From Thermosipho africanus Ob7 (GTDB lineage Bacteria; Thermotogota; Thermotogae; Thermotogales; Fervidobacteriaceae), in assembly GCF_003351105.1 (NCBI RefSeq), contig NZ_NKRG01000004.1, positions 124,001 to 188,000 on the forward strand: a stretch of 64,000 nt of DNA, given 5' to 3'. This document shows, in pieces, positions 6,409 to 14,421 of the stretch (the first letter of the stretch is position 1; each line of letters begins with the position of its first letter). The notes beneath the pieces are model-generated. The model saw only the letters and a list, made by a program, of their open reading frames with translations. It did no database searches and was not told where the DNA came from. Made by a program: the position numbers and the translations under genes.

Positions 6409-8673
6409 TCACCTCAAAAAGAAAATTTTCATTCTTGTTCCTTGCATTTGAATTATGTATATATCATTTTCTAGATAAAATGAAATAATTTTACCTCCAA
6501 TTATTTTTTCTACTGGGATTTTAGTTTTTAAAAGAAAATATTTTGGCATTAATGAATAGTTTGGAATAGTTATTTCTAGATAATTTTCACTTATCTTGTA
6601 TTCGTATTTTTGAGTTAAATAGTCAAGAAAGTAAGGATATGCTTCAGAAGCTGTATAATTTTTTAGCCAAGGCATTTTAGATTTTATTTTATAGTAAAAT
6701 CTATCAAGTATCGTTATTAATTCTTCCCAATTTTTTTGCATTGGATTTCTATCTTTTGCAAAAAAATCATCAGGATGTATGAAGTGTTGAAAGCTTCCAA
6801 AATTTGCAAGTGTATTTATACTGGAAATAAGGATTCTTTTTAATGGATAATAACCGTACGTAGATCTTGGAATGATTACAACGTTGTTATTGTAAATCAT
6901 ATATTCTGAAAATTCATCTGTAGAACTATACGTTGTTCCTATAGTGGTTACTTCTGGTAAGGCTTTTATAAGGTTTTGAACACCATATTCATCTATTATG
7001 TTATTTGGTGCCACATAGCTATTTAAAAATATTTTATGACCCAATATTGATTCTAAGAATTTTTTAGCTGCCCTAAGGCTTTCAATTATATTTTGAGGGT
7101 TGGGCCAATTTTCCTTTGTTAAAGATAAATGATTATATCCATGAAGTCCTAGTTCAAAATCTGAATTATCTATTTCTATAAGAGCATCTTTTGGAAAATG
7201 AGTTATTAGATATTCAGAAAATTCAAAAGGAGGATTACTAACTCCATTATAACTTAACGGTGTTACTATTGTATATTTAATGTTGTAACTTTTTGCAAAA
7301 GCTTTTATGTCTTTCCACCACGTCTTATAGTAAAAATCTGTATCTATTACATCTCTTTTTGTTACATTATATGAGGGGATTGGAAAATCATCAAGGTAAA
7401 ATATAAAAGAATTAAGAAATCCAGAAATATTAAAATCCTGCATTTCAAGAATGGACTGAAGAATTAATCCTCTTGTTTCTTTCTTTATTAATGGTGGATA
7501 TATATAACCTATGTAACCACTTCCTTCTTTTTTGTACCAGATGGCTGGGATAGGCTTGCTTCCAACAAGATTTGCAAGTACTATGTTTGAGGCGTCAAGT
7601 TCAATATTAAAGTCGATATCAAAATTTATATCAAATTCGCATCCTTCATCTGTATTTGACAAGAAGAATAATTCTTTATTGAACAATATTTTTTCGATGT
7701 TGTTTTTTTCAAGCACTATATTTTTATTCCATGGAGTGTTGTATGGATCTGTTATGAATAACAATGTTCCACCATTATTTATAAATCTTTTAATAGTATT
7801 AGTATGTATAAATTTTGAATCAGTTATCCATATTATATATCTAAAAGGTGTAAGATCTATGTATGAATATTCAAAAAATCTTTCAACGTAATCTGTTTCA
7901 AAATTTATTTTGGCATATTCAAGTAATTTTTTTAGTTGAAATTGTTTTTCAAGGTAAAATTCTTTGTCATATTTGTCGCAAACAACTAAAATTTTATTTT
8001 CCCTTCCAACTTTTTTGTTTGTAAGATAGTGTAATATTTTTTGAATATCTAGTATAATATTTCCTTCTTTGTCAATAAAACTGTTGAATATTGCACCACC
8101 GCCGTTATTTGAAAGAAATATCATCGGATATTTTTTATCATTTACTTTAAATGAAAGGATTATTTTCGTTTCTTTGCTAAATACTTCGTATTCCTCAACT
8201 GGCCTACTTATATCAGTGCTTGGGGATGTCTTAAAAAAGTTTTTATCGTATTCTATATTATAATTGCTCAATTGTTTGTATCCATATTTGTAATGTACGC
8301 CGATTTTGTTGAAAACATTATTTAATTCCCTTGCATCTGCATTTGCCCCAATGTTGTTAAAAAAGAAAAAATTTCCACCATTTTCTATAAATATTGAAAG
8401 TTGCCTAAGATATAATACAGAGTTTTCAAGAGCATTTGAATAATACCAAGTGATTATTGTTGAAAAGTCACTAGAATTTATACTGTAAAAGTTCATTCTT
8501 TCAACATCAAGCAATTCATAGTTTATTTTATTTTTCTCAAGATATGGAATTACATAGTTCTTTAACATGTATTCGCCATATTGTTCTGAGCCTTTGTAGA
8601 GAAGAAGAAACTTTTTTTGTGAAAATATAATAACACTAATTATCATTAAAAATATTACTAATACTTTTTTCAT
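6409..8673 (-). CDS. pelA: PelA-like secreted polysaccharide deacetylase (DUF2194-type)
   Basis: The 754-residue protein has a signal peptide (MKKVLVIFLMIISVIIFS). A long N-terminal region of alternating beta/alpha segments resembles DUF2194 or a GATase-like fold. A C-terminal NodB-type deacetylase domain follows from about residue 420. Metal and catalytic motifs are visible: Y-L-D428-D429, H511-G-Y-N-H515 and H633-P-D-D, with SYVAPNN in the place of the usual RxPY loop. It is expected to remove acetyl groups from the nascent amino-sugar polymer in the periplasm. Its start overlaps the pelG-like stop by four bases. The PelA name rests on motif order plus flanking PelF and PelG relatives. Confidence 0.72.
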   Translation of the reverse strand: MKKVLVIFLMIISVIIFSQKKFLLLYKGSEQYGEYMLKNYVIPYLEKNKINYELLDVERMNFYSINSSDFSTIITWYYSNALENSVLYLRQLSIFIENGGNFFFFNNIGANADARELNNVFNKIGVHYKYGYKQLSNYNIEYDKNFFKTSPSTDISRPVEEYEVFSKETKIILSFKVNDKKYPMIFLSNNGGGAIFNSFIDKEGNIILDIQKILHYLTNKKVGRENKILVVCDKYDKEFYLEKQFQLKKLLEYAKINFETDYVERFFEYSYIDLTPFRYIIWITDSKFIHTNTIKRFINNGGTLLFITDPYNTPWNKNIVLEKNNIEKILFNKELFFLSNTDEGCEFDINFDIDFNIELDASNIVLANLVGSKPIPAIWYKKEGSGYIGYIYPPLIKKETRGLILQSILEMQDFNISGFLNSFIFYLDDFPIPSYNVTKRDVIDTDFYYKTWWKDIKAFAKSYNIKYTIVTPLSYNGVSNPPFEFSEYLITHFPKDALIEIDNSDFELGLHGYNHLSLTKENWPNPQNIIESLRAAKKFLESILGHKIFLNSYVAPNNIIDEYGVQNLIKALPEVTTIGTTYSSTDEFSEYMIYNNNVVIIPRSTYGYYPLKRILISSINTLANFGSFQHFIHPDDFFAKDRNPMQKNWEELITILDRFYYKIKSKMPWLKNYTASEAYPYFLDYLTQKYEYKISENYLEITIPNYSLMPKYFLLKTKIPVEKIIGGKIISFYLENDIYIIQMQGTRMKIFFLR

Positions 8674-10067
8674 TTTAATTCCTCCCTAATTTGTTCTATT
8701 TCATTTAACCTTAGATAGTATCCTTCTTTGAGATCAACCTTTTGCCTTGAATATTCTATTTGTATAATTTTGTTTACTCTTATTTTGAGCAAATAATATG
8801 AAATAAAAGTTCCAATTGCAAACGAAAATGCATAACCTGAGCCAAGGGCTGCATACCCAATTTTGTTTACAAATATGGTACTTAGTATTGAATTTAATCC
8901 TAAGACACTTAGATTTATTGCAAGGGCAAGATTTCTAAAATCAAAATAAAGTATTAACAAGAGCATCATTAAATAAAATCCATTAAGCATGGCACCTATT
9001 AATCCAAGACGAAGTATAGGTTTTGAAAGTTGATTAGAAAATGGTAGCAATTCAAGCTCGTTAAGGATGAAGAATACTGTTGTTATAAGCGTTTGAATTT
9101 TTATTGTAAGGCTTATATTTTGCTTTAGTTCTTTTTCCATAGAGTTTTTTAATAGAATTATTTCAGATAAAACATAACCTTCGATCAAAGAGTTATAAAA
9201 ACTTTTGTATTTTTTGTAGAATCTAGTTTCTAAAACAAGAATAAACATTGTTATTGTTGGAATTATAGTAAGATAAGAAAAAAACATTGGACTATCATAT
9301 ACATATGAAAATTTAAATCCACTAATTGGTTCTTCACCAAATTTTGGATGATTCCAAACTATTATGTCGTCTATCCATATTGAAAGATAGTAAGCAAAAC
9401 CAATTAATAGGTTTTGCCAGTAGTTTTTTACTTCTTTAAACCATTCAAAGGAAATTCTTTTTGAACTTGAACCAAAATAATAAATAACTACGAATACATT
9501 TATTATTATTCCTATATTTACTGCAATTGCATAACCTATAATTCCAAAATATTTTGATAGGATAATCGAAGAAATTCCCATAGTTAAATATGAAAATATA
9601 TACCAATTTATTGAATCAGTGGCAAGTAATGACACCGATATCAACCATAACGTCGTAAGTGAGGCGGTTAAATAGGAAAAGGAAAGAATGAATTTGATGT
9701 CGTGTTTAAAGATTAGAAAAAATATTATAAGATAAGTAATTACAATTAAGTTATTTACTAGGATTATTGAAAGTGTTTCAGGAAGTATTTTTTCATATTT
9801 TTTCGAATAAATAAGATCTGAGGTTCTTCGTGAGAGAAACATGGAAAAAATACCAGAAAAGATAATTGAAAGTATGAATGCATATATAACAGCCATATTA
9901 AAGTATATATCTGCCGACTTTAGAGAATATATAACAACCCATAAAGAAATAGTTGTTATTATCCAAGGCCCCGACGATGTTAAAATTGAATATATCACTG
10001 CAAGAACGTCTGTTGATATTTGATTTTTGTAGAATAATTTATTAAGTTTGAAGCCCACACCTGCCAT
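8670..10067 (-). CDS. pelG: PelG-like exopolysaccharide membrane transporter
   Basis: A 465-residue integral membrane protein with about 12 hydrophobic segments. The N terminus, MAGVGFKLNKLF followed by TSSGPWIITTISLW, is characteristic of PelG, a Wzx/MATE-like protein that with PelD, PelE and PelF forms the inner-membrane Pel synthase-export complex. Length matches the family. It starts directly after the pelF-like stop and overlaps the deacetylase start by four bases, so translation is coupled. A generic polysaccharide flippase is the alternative, but the Pel-specific N terminus and neighbours favour PelG. Confidence 0.85.
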   Translation of the reverse strand: MAGVGFKLNKLFYKNQISTDVLAVIYSILTSSGPWIITTISLWVVIYSLKSADIYFNMAVIYAFILSIIFSGIFSMFLSRRTSDLIYSKKYEKILPETLSIILVNNLIVITYLIIFFLIFKHDIKFILSFSYLTASLTTLWLISVSLLATDSINWYIFSYLTMGISSIILSKYFGIIGYAIAVNIGIIINVFVVIYYFGSSSKRISFEWFKEVKNYWQNLLIGFAYYLSIWIDDIIVWNHPKFGEEPISGFKFSYVYDSPMFFSYLTIIPTITMFILVLETRFYKKYKSFYNSLIEGYVLSEIILLKNSMEKELKQNISLTIKIQTLITTVFFILNELELLPFSNQLSKPILRLGLIGAMLNGFYLMMLLLILYFDFRNLALAINLSVLGLNSILSTIFVNKIGYAALGSGYAFSFAIGTFISYYLLKIRVNKIIQIEYSRQKVDLKEGYYLRLNEIEQIREELK

Positions 10068-11483
10068 TTACTTCACCACCGAGAGATATAGTTTTTTGTA
10101 GTTTTCTATCATTTGATCCAATCTATACCTCATATGTACGCGTTTCTTTCCAGTTTCTGACGCGTTGAGTCTAAATTTATCATTTTCATACATATAAATT
10201 ATTGCATTTGCAAGTGATATAAAATCTTTTGGTTTTACTACAATTCCGGCAGGTGATATAAAATCTTCTTTGCTTCCATATATAAGTTCCCTGCATGCAC
10301 CAACATTAGTAGATACTACTGGTATACCTACGGCAAATGCTTCTAATATTACAAGGGGTTGACCTTCGCTTACACTGGATAGAATCATTAAATTTAATTC
10401 TGGGTAATATTCTTTTACATCGACCATGCCGGTAAATTCAACTGTGTCTTGCAAATTTAAAATATCAACTAACTCTTTGCACTCTCTAAAGTATTCAGGC
10501 TCTTCATCTGTTGGTCCAATGATAAAGAGTTTAAAATCTTTTATTCTTTGCTTTACGATTTTTGCAGCCTTAATTGCTGTTTTAATATCCTTTATTTCCA
10601 CAACGCGTCCAACTAGACCAACATTGAATGGAGTTTTGCTTTTCCTATATGTAAGATTTGAAAATTTATTAGTATCTATACCGTTGGGAATAATTAAAAA
10701 TTTTTCTTCTTTAGAACAAAATTCTTTTTCATATTTTTGATTTTCACTAAATAGAGTTGTTATTTTGTCAGAGCCTTTGTATACTACAGAACTTATTGTA
10801 TTAAATAGCTTAATCCAACCTGTTTTGAATTCTTCTTTTATCCAATCAGCTCTTAGGATTTCAAGCTGCCTTTCTCTATGGTATATCCCATGCTCAGTAA
10901 GTATTACAGGAACATTGTATTTTAAACCATTTAGAATGGCTGAAATTCCGGCATAACCGGTTGTAATAGTATGGTATATATCACACTTTGGAAGATCAAC
11001 TGTCATAGAATTTAGAATTGGAATAAGCATTGAATATAATGTCCAATAATAGTTTGTAAAGTTTTCATATGGAAGATACTTTTCGTAAAAACTTACAATC
11101 GTGTCCCAATAAAATTGAGATTTAAATATACTTGTAAAATCAAGAGAGGGATTTTTTTTAAATAATTCATATAGATCTTTGCCCATAAGGTTTTCATCAA
11201 ATGGATAAGAAATTATATTTTCCAAAGCATTTGTAATTTCTTTTCCTATTTTTCTTTTTTTGGGGAATTTATAGTTTGCAAAAAGATAATATTCAAAATA
11301 ATCTGTGACGTTTTCTGGGAAATTATACTTTGGGGCTTTCTTTTTTGGAACATCACCAACGTGGATAACACAAAATTCCACATCTTTCATATTTGAAATT
11401 AAAGAATTTCCCCAACTTGAAACCCCACCAACAATATAAGGGTAAGTTCCTTCAAAAATTATTCCAACTTTCAATTTATTCAC
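10068..11483 (-). CDS. pelF: PelF-like glycosyltransferase (GT4)
   Basis: PelF is the cytosolic glycosyltransferase that polymerises the Pel polymer from UDP-sugars. The N-terminal EGTYPYIVGGVSSWGNSLI is the PelF signature, and the C-terminal Rossmann half carries the GT4 E-x7-E motif, E373-GQPLVIL-E381, followed by VSTNVGACRELI. Length 471 is slightly shorter than Pseudomonas PelF (about 507). The start overlaps the preceding small gene by eight bases. The sugar donor is not determinable from the sequence; UDP-GalNAc or UDP-GlcNAc would be expected by analogy. Confidence 0.88.
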   Translation of the reverse strand: MNKLKVGIIFEGTYPYIVGGVSSWGNSLISNMKDVEFCVIHVGDVPKKKAPKYNFPENVTDYFEYYLFANYKFPKKRKIGKEITNALENIISYPFDENLMGKDLYELFKKNPSLDFTSIFKSQFYWDTIVSFYEKYLPYENFTNYYWTLYSMLIPILNSMTVDLPKCDIYHTITTGYAGISAILNGLKYNVPVILTEHGIYHRERQLEILRADWIKEEFKTGWIKLFNTISSVVYKGSDKITTLFSENQKYEKEFCSKEEKFLIIPNGIDTNKFSNLTYRKSKTPFNVGLVGRVVEIKDIKTAIKAAKIVKQRIKDFKLFIIGPTDEEPEYFRECKELVDILNLQDTVEFTGMVDVKEYYPELNLMILSSVSEGQPLVILEAFAVGIPVVSTNVGACRELIYGSKEDFISPAGIVVKPKDFISLANAIIYMYENDKFRLNASETGKKRVHMRYRLDQMIENYKKLYLSVVK

Positions 11484-11871
11484 CCTCTATTAATTTTTGG
11501 AATTCTTCTTTTGAAATGTTTTTATGTTTAAGAATATAGAGCCCTAACCTTTGTGTTGGTGTAAGATTAAGTTTTTCTAATTCATTTGTAAGGATTAAAA
11601 ATTTAAGATTTTCAGCAAAATCATGCTTTTTTCTTTCTTTTAATATCGAAGATATTTTTATTAATTCTTCAACATCTTTGATATCATCTATTGTAAGATT
11701 GTTTTTTTTGTAAAGTTTGTCGTAAAGTTCGGTCATTTTAATGTAAAGACTTCTCTTATCAAATGGAAGCTTTTTTAGTTCTTCAGCTGATGTTGTCTCA
11801 ACTTGGTTTATATTAACAACAATAACTAAAAATATTAGTATTAATACCAGACCAAAGAGTATTTTATCCAA
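11476..11871 (-). CDS. Small membrane-anchored protein of the Pel operon
   Basis: Unrecognised 131-residue protein. Residues 4-22 form one transmembrane or signal-anchor helix; the rest is charged and helical, rich in Lys, Glu and Leu, with no cysteines or clear motif. It lies between the pelF-like gene (8-base overlap) and the TPR-like membrane protein (two-base gap), so it is translated with the operon. It may supply part of what PelE does in Pseudomonas, where one protein joins membrane helices with a TPR-like domain. That is an inference. Confidence 0.6.
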   Translation of the reverse strand: MDKILFGLVLILIFLVIVVNINQVETTSAEELKKLPFDKRSLYIKMTELYDKLYKKNNLTIDDIKDVEELIKISSILKERKKHDFAENLKFLILTNELEKLNLTPTQRLGLYILKHKNISKEEFQKLIEGE

Positions 11872-11873
11872 TT

Positions 11874-12764
11874 TTATCCCTCCAATAGAATTTTGAGACT
11901 TTCGTTTTTGAATGTGTATTTATAGCTATTAAATTCTGTTAACAATTCTTTTACCTTGGAATGTTTTCTGTATTTTAGAAAATAGAGTATAGCTATTTCA
12001 AAAAGTTCTCTAGATTTAATTTTTGAAAGTTTTAGTTCCAGTAATTTTTCAATTTTTTCATGTTCTTCTAGTTCTTCTAGAATTTTAATAAGTAATGTAA
12101 GGGCATCTATATTGTATGGATATTTTTTAATAAAATCTTCTAGAAATTTTTTTGTGTTGTTTAACAATTCAATTTTTTGTTCTTTTTCTAAAAATGGAGA
12201 GTTTGCGTAATAGTAAGAGTATCTTGCATAATCAACAGAATTTTTATCTTTTGATTCATATAGTTTTCTCAGTAAAATTTTTTCAAGATAATTTGAAGCT
12301 TCAGTTGCATAAAGAATTACATCTTGATCGTTTTCTTTGGATATTGTTGTATAAATCATTTTTAGACCTTCGTTAAAATCAATTTCCTCTTTTGATGTAA
12401 GCTCTAAAATTAATCTTATGGCTTCCTTTTTTTGCACCTTATCACCATACTTTAGAATTACATGAAAAGGAGCAAGATCAATTGTTTTGTATGAAGGATT
12501 GATAGTTTCTATTGGCTTGTATTCAAAATCCAATGGTACGTAATGAGGCGTTTGCCCTTTTAAAATAAAAAATTGTATAAGTGGAAAATAAGGGAACATG
12601 AAAATTGAAAGGATTACTTGAAATAAATCAAGCTTATATATCATTGTAAAAAGAGCATTACCTACCATATATAATAGAAAAAGAATTAGGAAGTATTCTT
12701 TAAATATTAGAGAAAATAATCCAATTAAAAATAGTATAAATTCAAGGGCAAAGAATTTCCTCAT
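11874..12764 (-). CDS. Membrane protein with TPR-like repeats, possible PelE counterpart
   Basis: The 296-residue product starts with two to three hydrophobic helices (about residues 5-65). A soluble helical domain follows, with paired helices typical of TPR/SEL1-like solenoids (NNTKKFLEDFIKKYPYNIDAL, shortened, then LLIKILEELEEHEKIEKLLEL). PelE in Pseudomonas has two membrane helices followed by TPRs and bridges PelD to the rest of the complex. The position here, directly after the PelD-like gene with a four-base overlap, fits that role. The assignment is by architecture and position; sequence identity was not tested. Confidence 0.55.
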   Translation of the reverse strand: MRKFFALEFILFLIGLFSLIFKEYFLILFLLYMVGNALFTMIYKLDLFQVILSIFMFPYFPLIQFFILKGQTPHYVPLDFEYKPIETINPSYKTIDLAPFHVILKYGDKVQKKEAIRLILELTSKEEIDFNEGLKMIYTTISKENDQDVILYATEASNYLEKILLRKLYESKDKNSVDYARYSYYYANSPFLEKEQKIELLNNTKKFLEDFIKKYPYNIDALTLLIKILEELEEHEKIEKLLELKLSKIKSRELFEIAILYFLKYRKHSKVKELLTEFNSYKYTFKNESLKILLEG

Positions 12765-13963
12765 TCTTTTGTGTATGCCTCCTCTATTTCTATTTGCTTG
12801 AAATCTTTCAATTTATCTAGAACTCTTTTTAAACCTTTAGAGTTGCACGATGTTAGAACTATTTTTAATTCTGAATTTTTTTCGTCAAAAAATACAAAAT
12901 CTGTTTCGCGAATGAATCTTTTGATATTTTCTATATTAGAATTTTCTTTTATTTTTGCTTTTATAAATGAGTAAGGAATTTTGAATCTTTCAAACCTTTC
13001 TTCGATCTTTTCAAAAATAAAATTAAATTTTTCAAGCTCGTTTTTAATTATTTGTTCTTCAAGCTCTGAGGAAACATACAACATGTTTGATAGCCAGTCA
13101 GAGAGTATTTTAAGGTATGTTTCTGTGTTTTTGTTTATTTTTTCAGGGTCTATATTTTCTATAACTATAACCCCTAAGATCTTTCCCATGTGCTCAATTT
13201 TTGAAGCCATGGCTGGTTCAAATGAAAAATCAATATCAACATTAGAAAGGTATAATATGCTAGCAGAGGCAAATCCTAAATCTTTTGCAGTTGAAAGTAC
13301 TTTGGATTTCTCAAGAGGAAAAGAATTCGGAAGAATTTGTGGACCTTTTCTCACCTTTAGTCTTAGAAAGTCGTTATTGCTTAATGTATATATGGACACC
13401 GTTTTTGCTTCAATAAAATCATAAATTAATTCAACAGCTTCGTTAAAAATATCTTCTGGATTATTGTATTCAATGTCCTTAAGTTTATCGACAAATATAG
13501 AAACACCTTTATTTTCCAGTAGTAATTTATTTTGCAGGTCATTTGTTAGATTTTCATATTTTCTTATTGTATCTTCTAATGTTTCAATTTTTTTAGAAAG
13601 TATTTTTATTTTTTCTTCTTGTTCATTTATAGTTTGTACATAGCTATCTCTAAAAAACGCAATAAGAAAACCAAGAGAAAGAATGAAAAGTGGTATTTTT
13701 AACACTGGCCAAGAAAATAAAATCAAGTAAACGTTTAGGCCATATTGAATATGTAGAGATAAAAAGTAAAAAAAAGTACTCAGTGCTGCAGAAGCAAAGA
13801 ATATATTTGTTCCATATCTAATGGCAACATATAAATTTAATATTAGATAGGGATTAGGATTTACAGTAATATAACCGTAGTTTTTAAATAATAGATCAAG
13901 GATAAATATTATCAGATTTATTATTGAAAGTTCAAGAAAACTGTATAAAGTTTTTCTCTCCAT
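12761..13963 (-). CDS. pelD: PelD-like c-di-GMP receptor (4 TM, GAF, degenerate GGDEF)
   Basis: PelD switches on Pel synthesis when it binds c-di-GMP. The 400-residue protein has about four N-terminal transmembrane helices (residues 10-110) and a coiled coil (about 113-150). A GAF-like domain follows (about 160-300), then a short C-terminal GGDEF-like domain with no GGDEF signature, hence no cyclase activity. An intact inhibitory-type site R352-E-T-D355 is present (bases 12899-12910), the RxxD motif by which PelD binds c-di-GMP. It is the first gene of the operon, preceded by an extended -10 at 13985, and its end overlaps the next gene by four bases. Confidence 0.82.
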   Translation of the reverse strand: MERKTLYSFLELSIINLIIFILDLLFKNYGYITVNPNPYLILNLYVAIRYGTNIFFASAALSTFFYFLSLHIQYGLNVYLILFSWPVLKIPLFILSLGFLIAFFRDSYVQTINEQEEKIKILSKKIETLEDTIRKYENLTNDLQNKLLLENKGVSIFVDKLKDIEYNNPEDIFNEAVELIYDFIEAKTVSIYTLSNNDFLRLKVRKGPQILPNSFPLEKSKVLSTAKDLGFASASILYLSNVDIDFSFEPAMASKIEHMGKILGVIVIENIDPEKINKNTETYLKILSDWLSNMLYVSSELEEQIIKNELEKFNFIFEKIEERFERFKIPYSFIKAKIKENSNIENIKRFIRETDFVFFDEKNSELKIVLTSCNSKGLKRVLDKLKDFKQIEIEEAYTKE

Positions 13964-13984
13964 TTTTTCACCATCCTAACATAT

Positions 13985-13993
13985 ATTATATCA
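13985..13993 (-). promoter_or_regulatory. Extended -10 promoter of the Pel operon
   Basis: On the minus strand TGATATAAT (TG-N-TATAAT) ends at 13985, giving a start point near 13978 and a leader of about 15 bases before pelD. No good -35 is visible, which suggests dependence on the extended -10 or on an activator. Confidence 0.55.
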
Positions 13994-14117
13994 AATAATC
14001 TTGTATTAATAATTTATAAAGAAAATTAAGAAAAACATTCTTTTATTACAATTTTTATTAGGAAAAAGTAGTTAAAATGTTTTAAAATAATATTAGAAGA
14101 TGGTTGAAAAATAATTT

Positions 14118-14129
14118 TGGAAGATTCCA
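14118..14129. promoter_or_regulatory. Short palindrome beside the peptide promoter
   Basis: TGGAA-GA-TTCCA is a perfect 5-bp inverted repeat ending eight bases before the -35 of the peptide gene, between the divergent pelD and peptide promoters. It is a candidate regulator site; no second copy was found by eye. Confidence 0.35.
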
Positions 14130-14137
14130 TAGCTGTG

Positions 14138-14166
14138 TTGACATTAATGTAAATTAGTTTTATAAT
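14138..14166 (+). promoter_or_regulatory. Perfect consensus sigma70 promoter of the peptide gene
   Basis: TTGACA at 14138-14143 and TATAAT at 14161-14166 with a 17-base spacer match the sigma70 consensus exactly. The predicted start is near 14173, giving a leader of about 65 bases that ends in a strong GGGGGGAAGGAG ribosome-binding site. Confidence 0.85.
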
Positions 14167-14237
14167 AAATAACGAAAATGAATATTGTGATAATAATAAG
14201 TTTCAATTCTAAAAATTTGGAAGGGGGGGAAGGAGTT

Positions 14238-14345
14238 ATGAAAAAAATTTGGAAAAAGGTGGTAGTTTTTGCATTGGTAGCACTTCCATTCGTAATTTCA
14301 ACAGTAGGTAACTTGACCTTGTGGCCAGGAAAAGGTGGAAAGTGA
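14238..14345 (+). CDS. Short secreted peptide, 35 residues
   Basis: ATG 14238 follows GGGGGGAAGGAG at good spacing and the frame closes with TGA at 14343-14345. The product has a basic N terminus (MKKIWKK), a 13-14 residue hydrophobic core (VVVFALVALPFVIS) and a polar, Gly-rich end (TVGNLTLWPGKGGK). This is the plan of an exported small peptide. It is transcribed from a perfect consensus promoter, divergently from the Pel operon, and is followed by an HD-GYP phosphodiesterase gene. Thermotoga maritima is reported to use a short peptide (TM0504) to promote exopolysaccharide formation; homology to it is a guess I could not test. Function is unknown. Confidence 0.72.
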   Translation: MKKIWKKVVVFALVALPFVISTVGNLTLWPGKGGK

Positions 14346-14373
14346 TTTCGTTTTTTTATTTGAATAGCTGCTG

Positions 14374-14382
14374 TGGTATAAT
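14374..14382 (+). promoter_or_regulatory. Extended -10 promoter of the HD-GYP gene
   Basis: TGGTATAAT (TG-N-TATAAT) gives a start near 14389 and a leader of about 33 bases, so the phosphodiesterase can be made independently of the peptide gene 30 bases upstream. No -35 at normal spacing is visible. Confidence 0.6.
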
Positions 14383-14421
14383 TGTACTAGAGAGTCTAAA
14401 AAATAAGTAGTAGGTGATGGG

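Noticed and set aside
12981..13424. A 147-residue plus-strand frame opposite pelD.
   Set aside because: Ser/Ile/Phe-rich shadow of the PelD coiled coil and GAF region with no start signal.
13964..14237. A c-di-GMP riboswitch in the pelD-peptide intergenic region.
   Set aside because: I could not find the GEMM core sequence elements or a convincing fold; the pelD leader is only about 15 bases.
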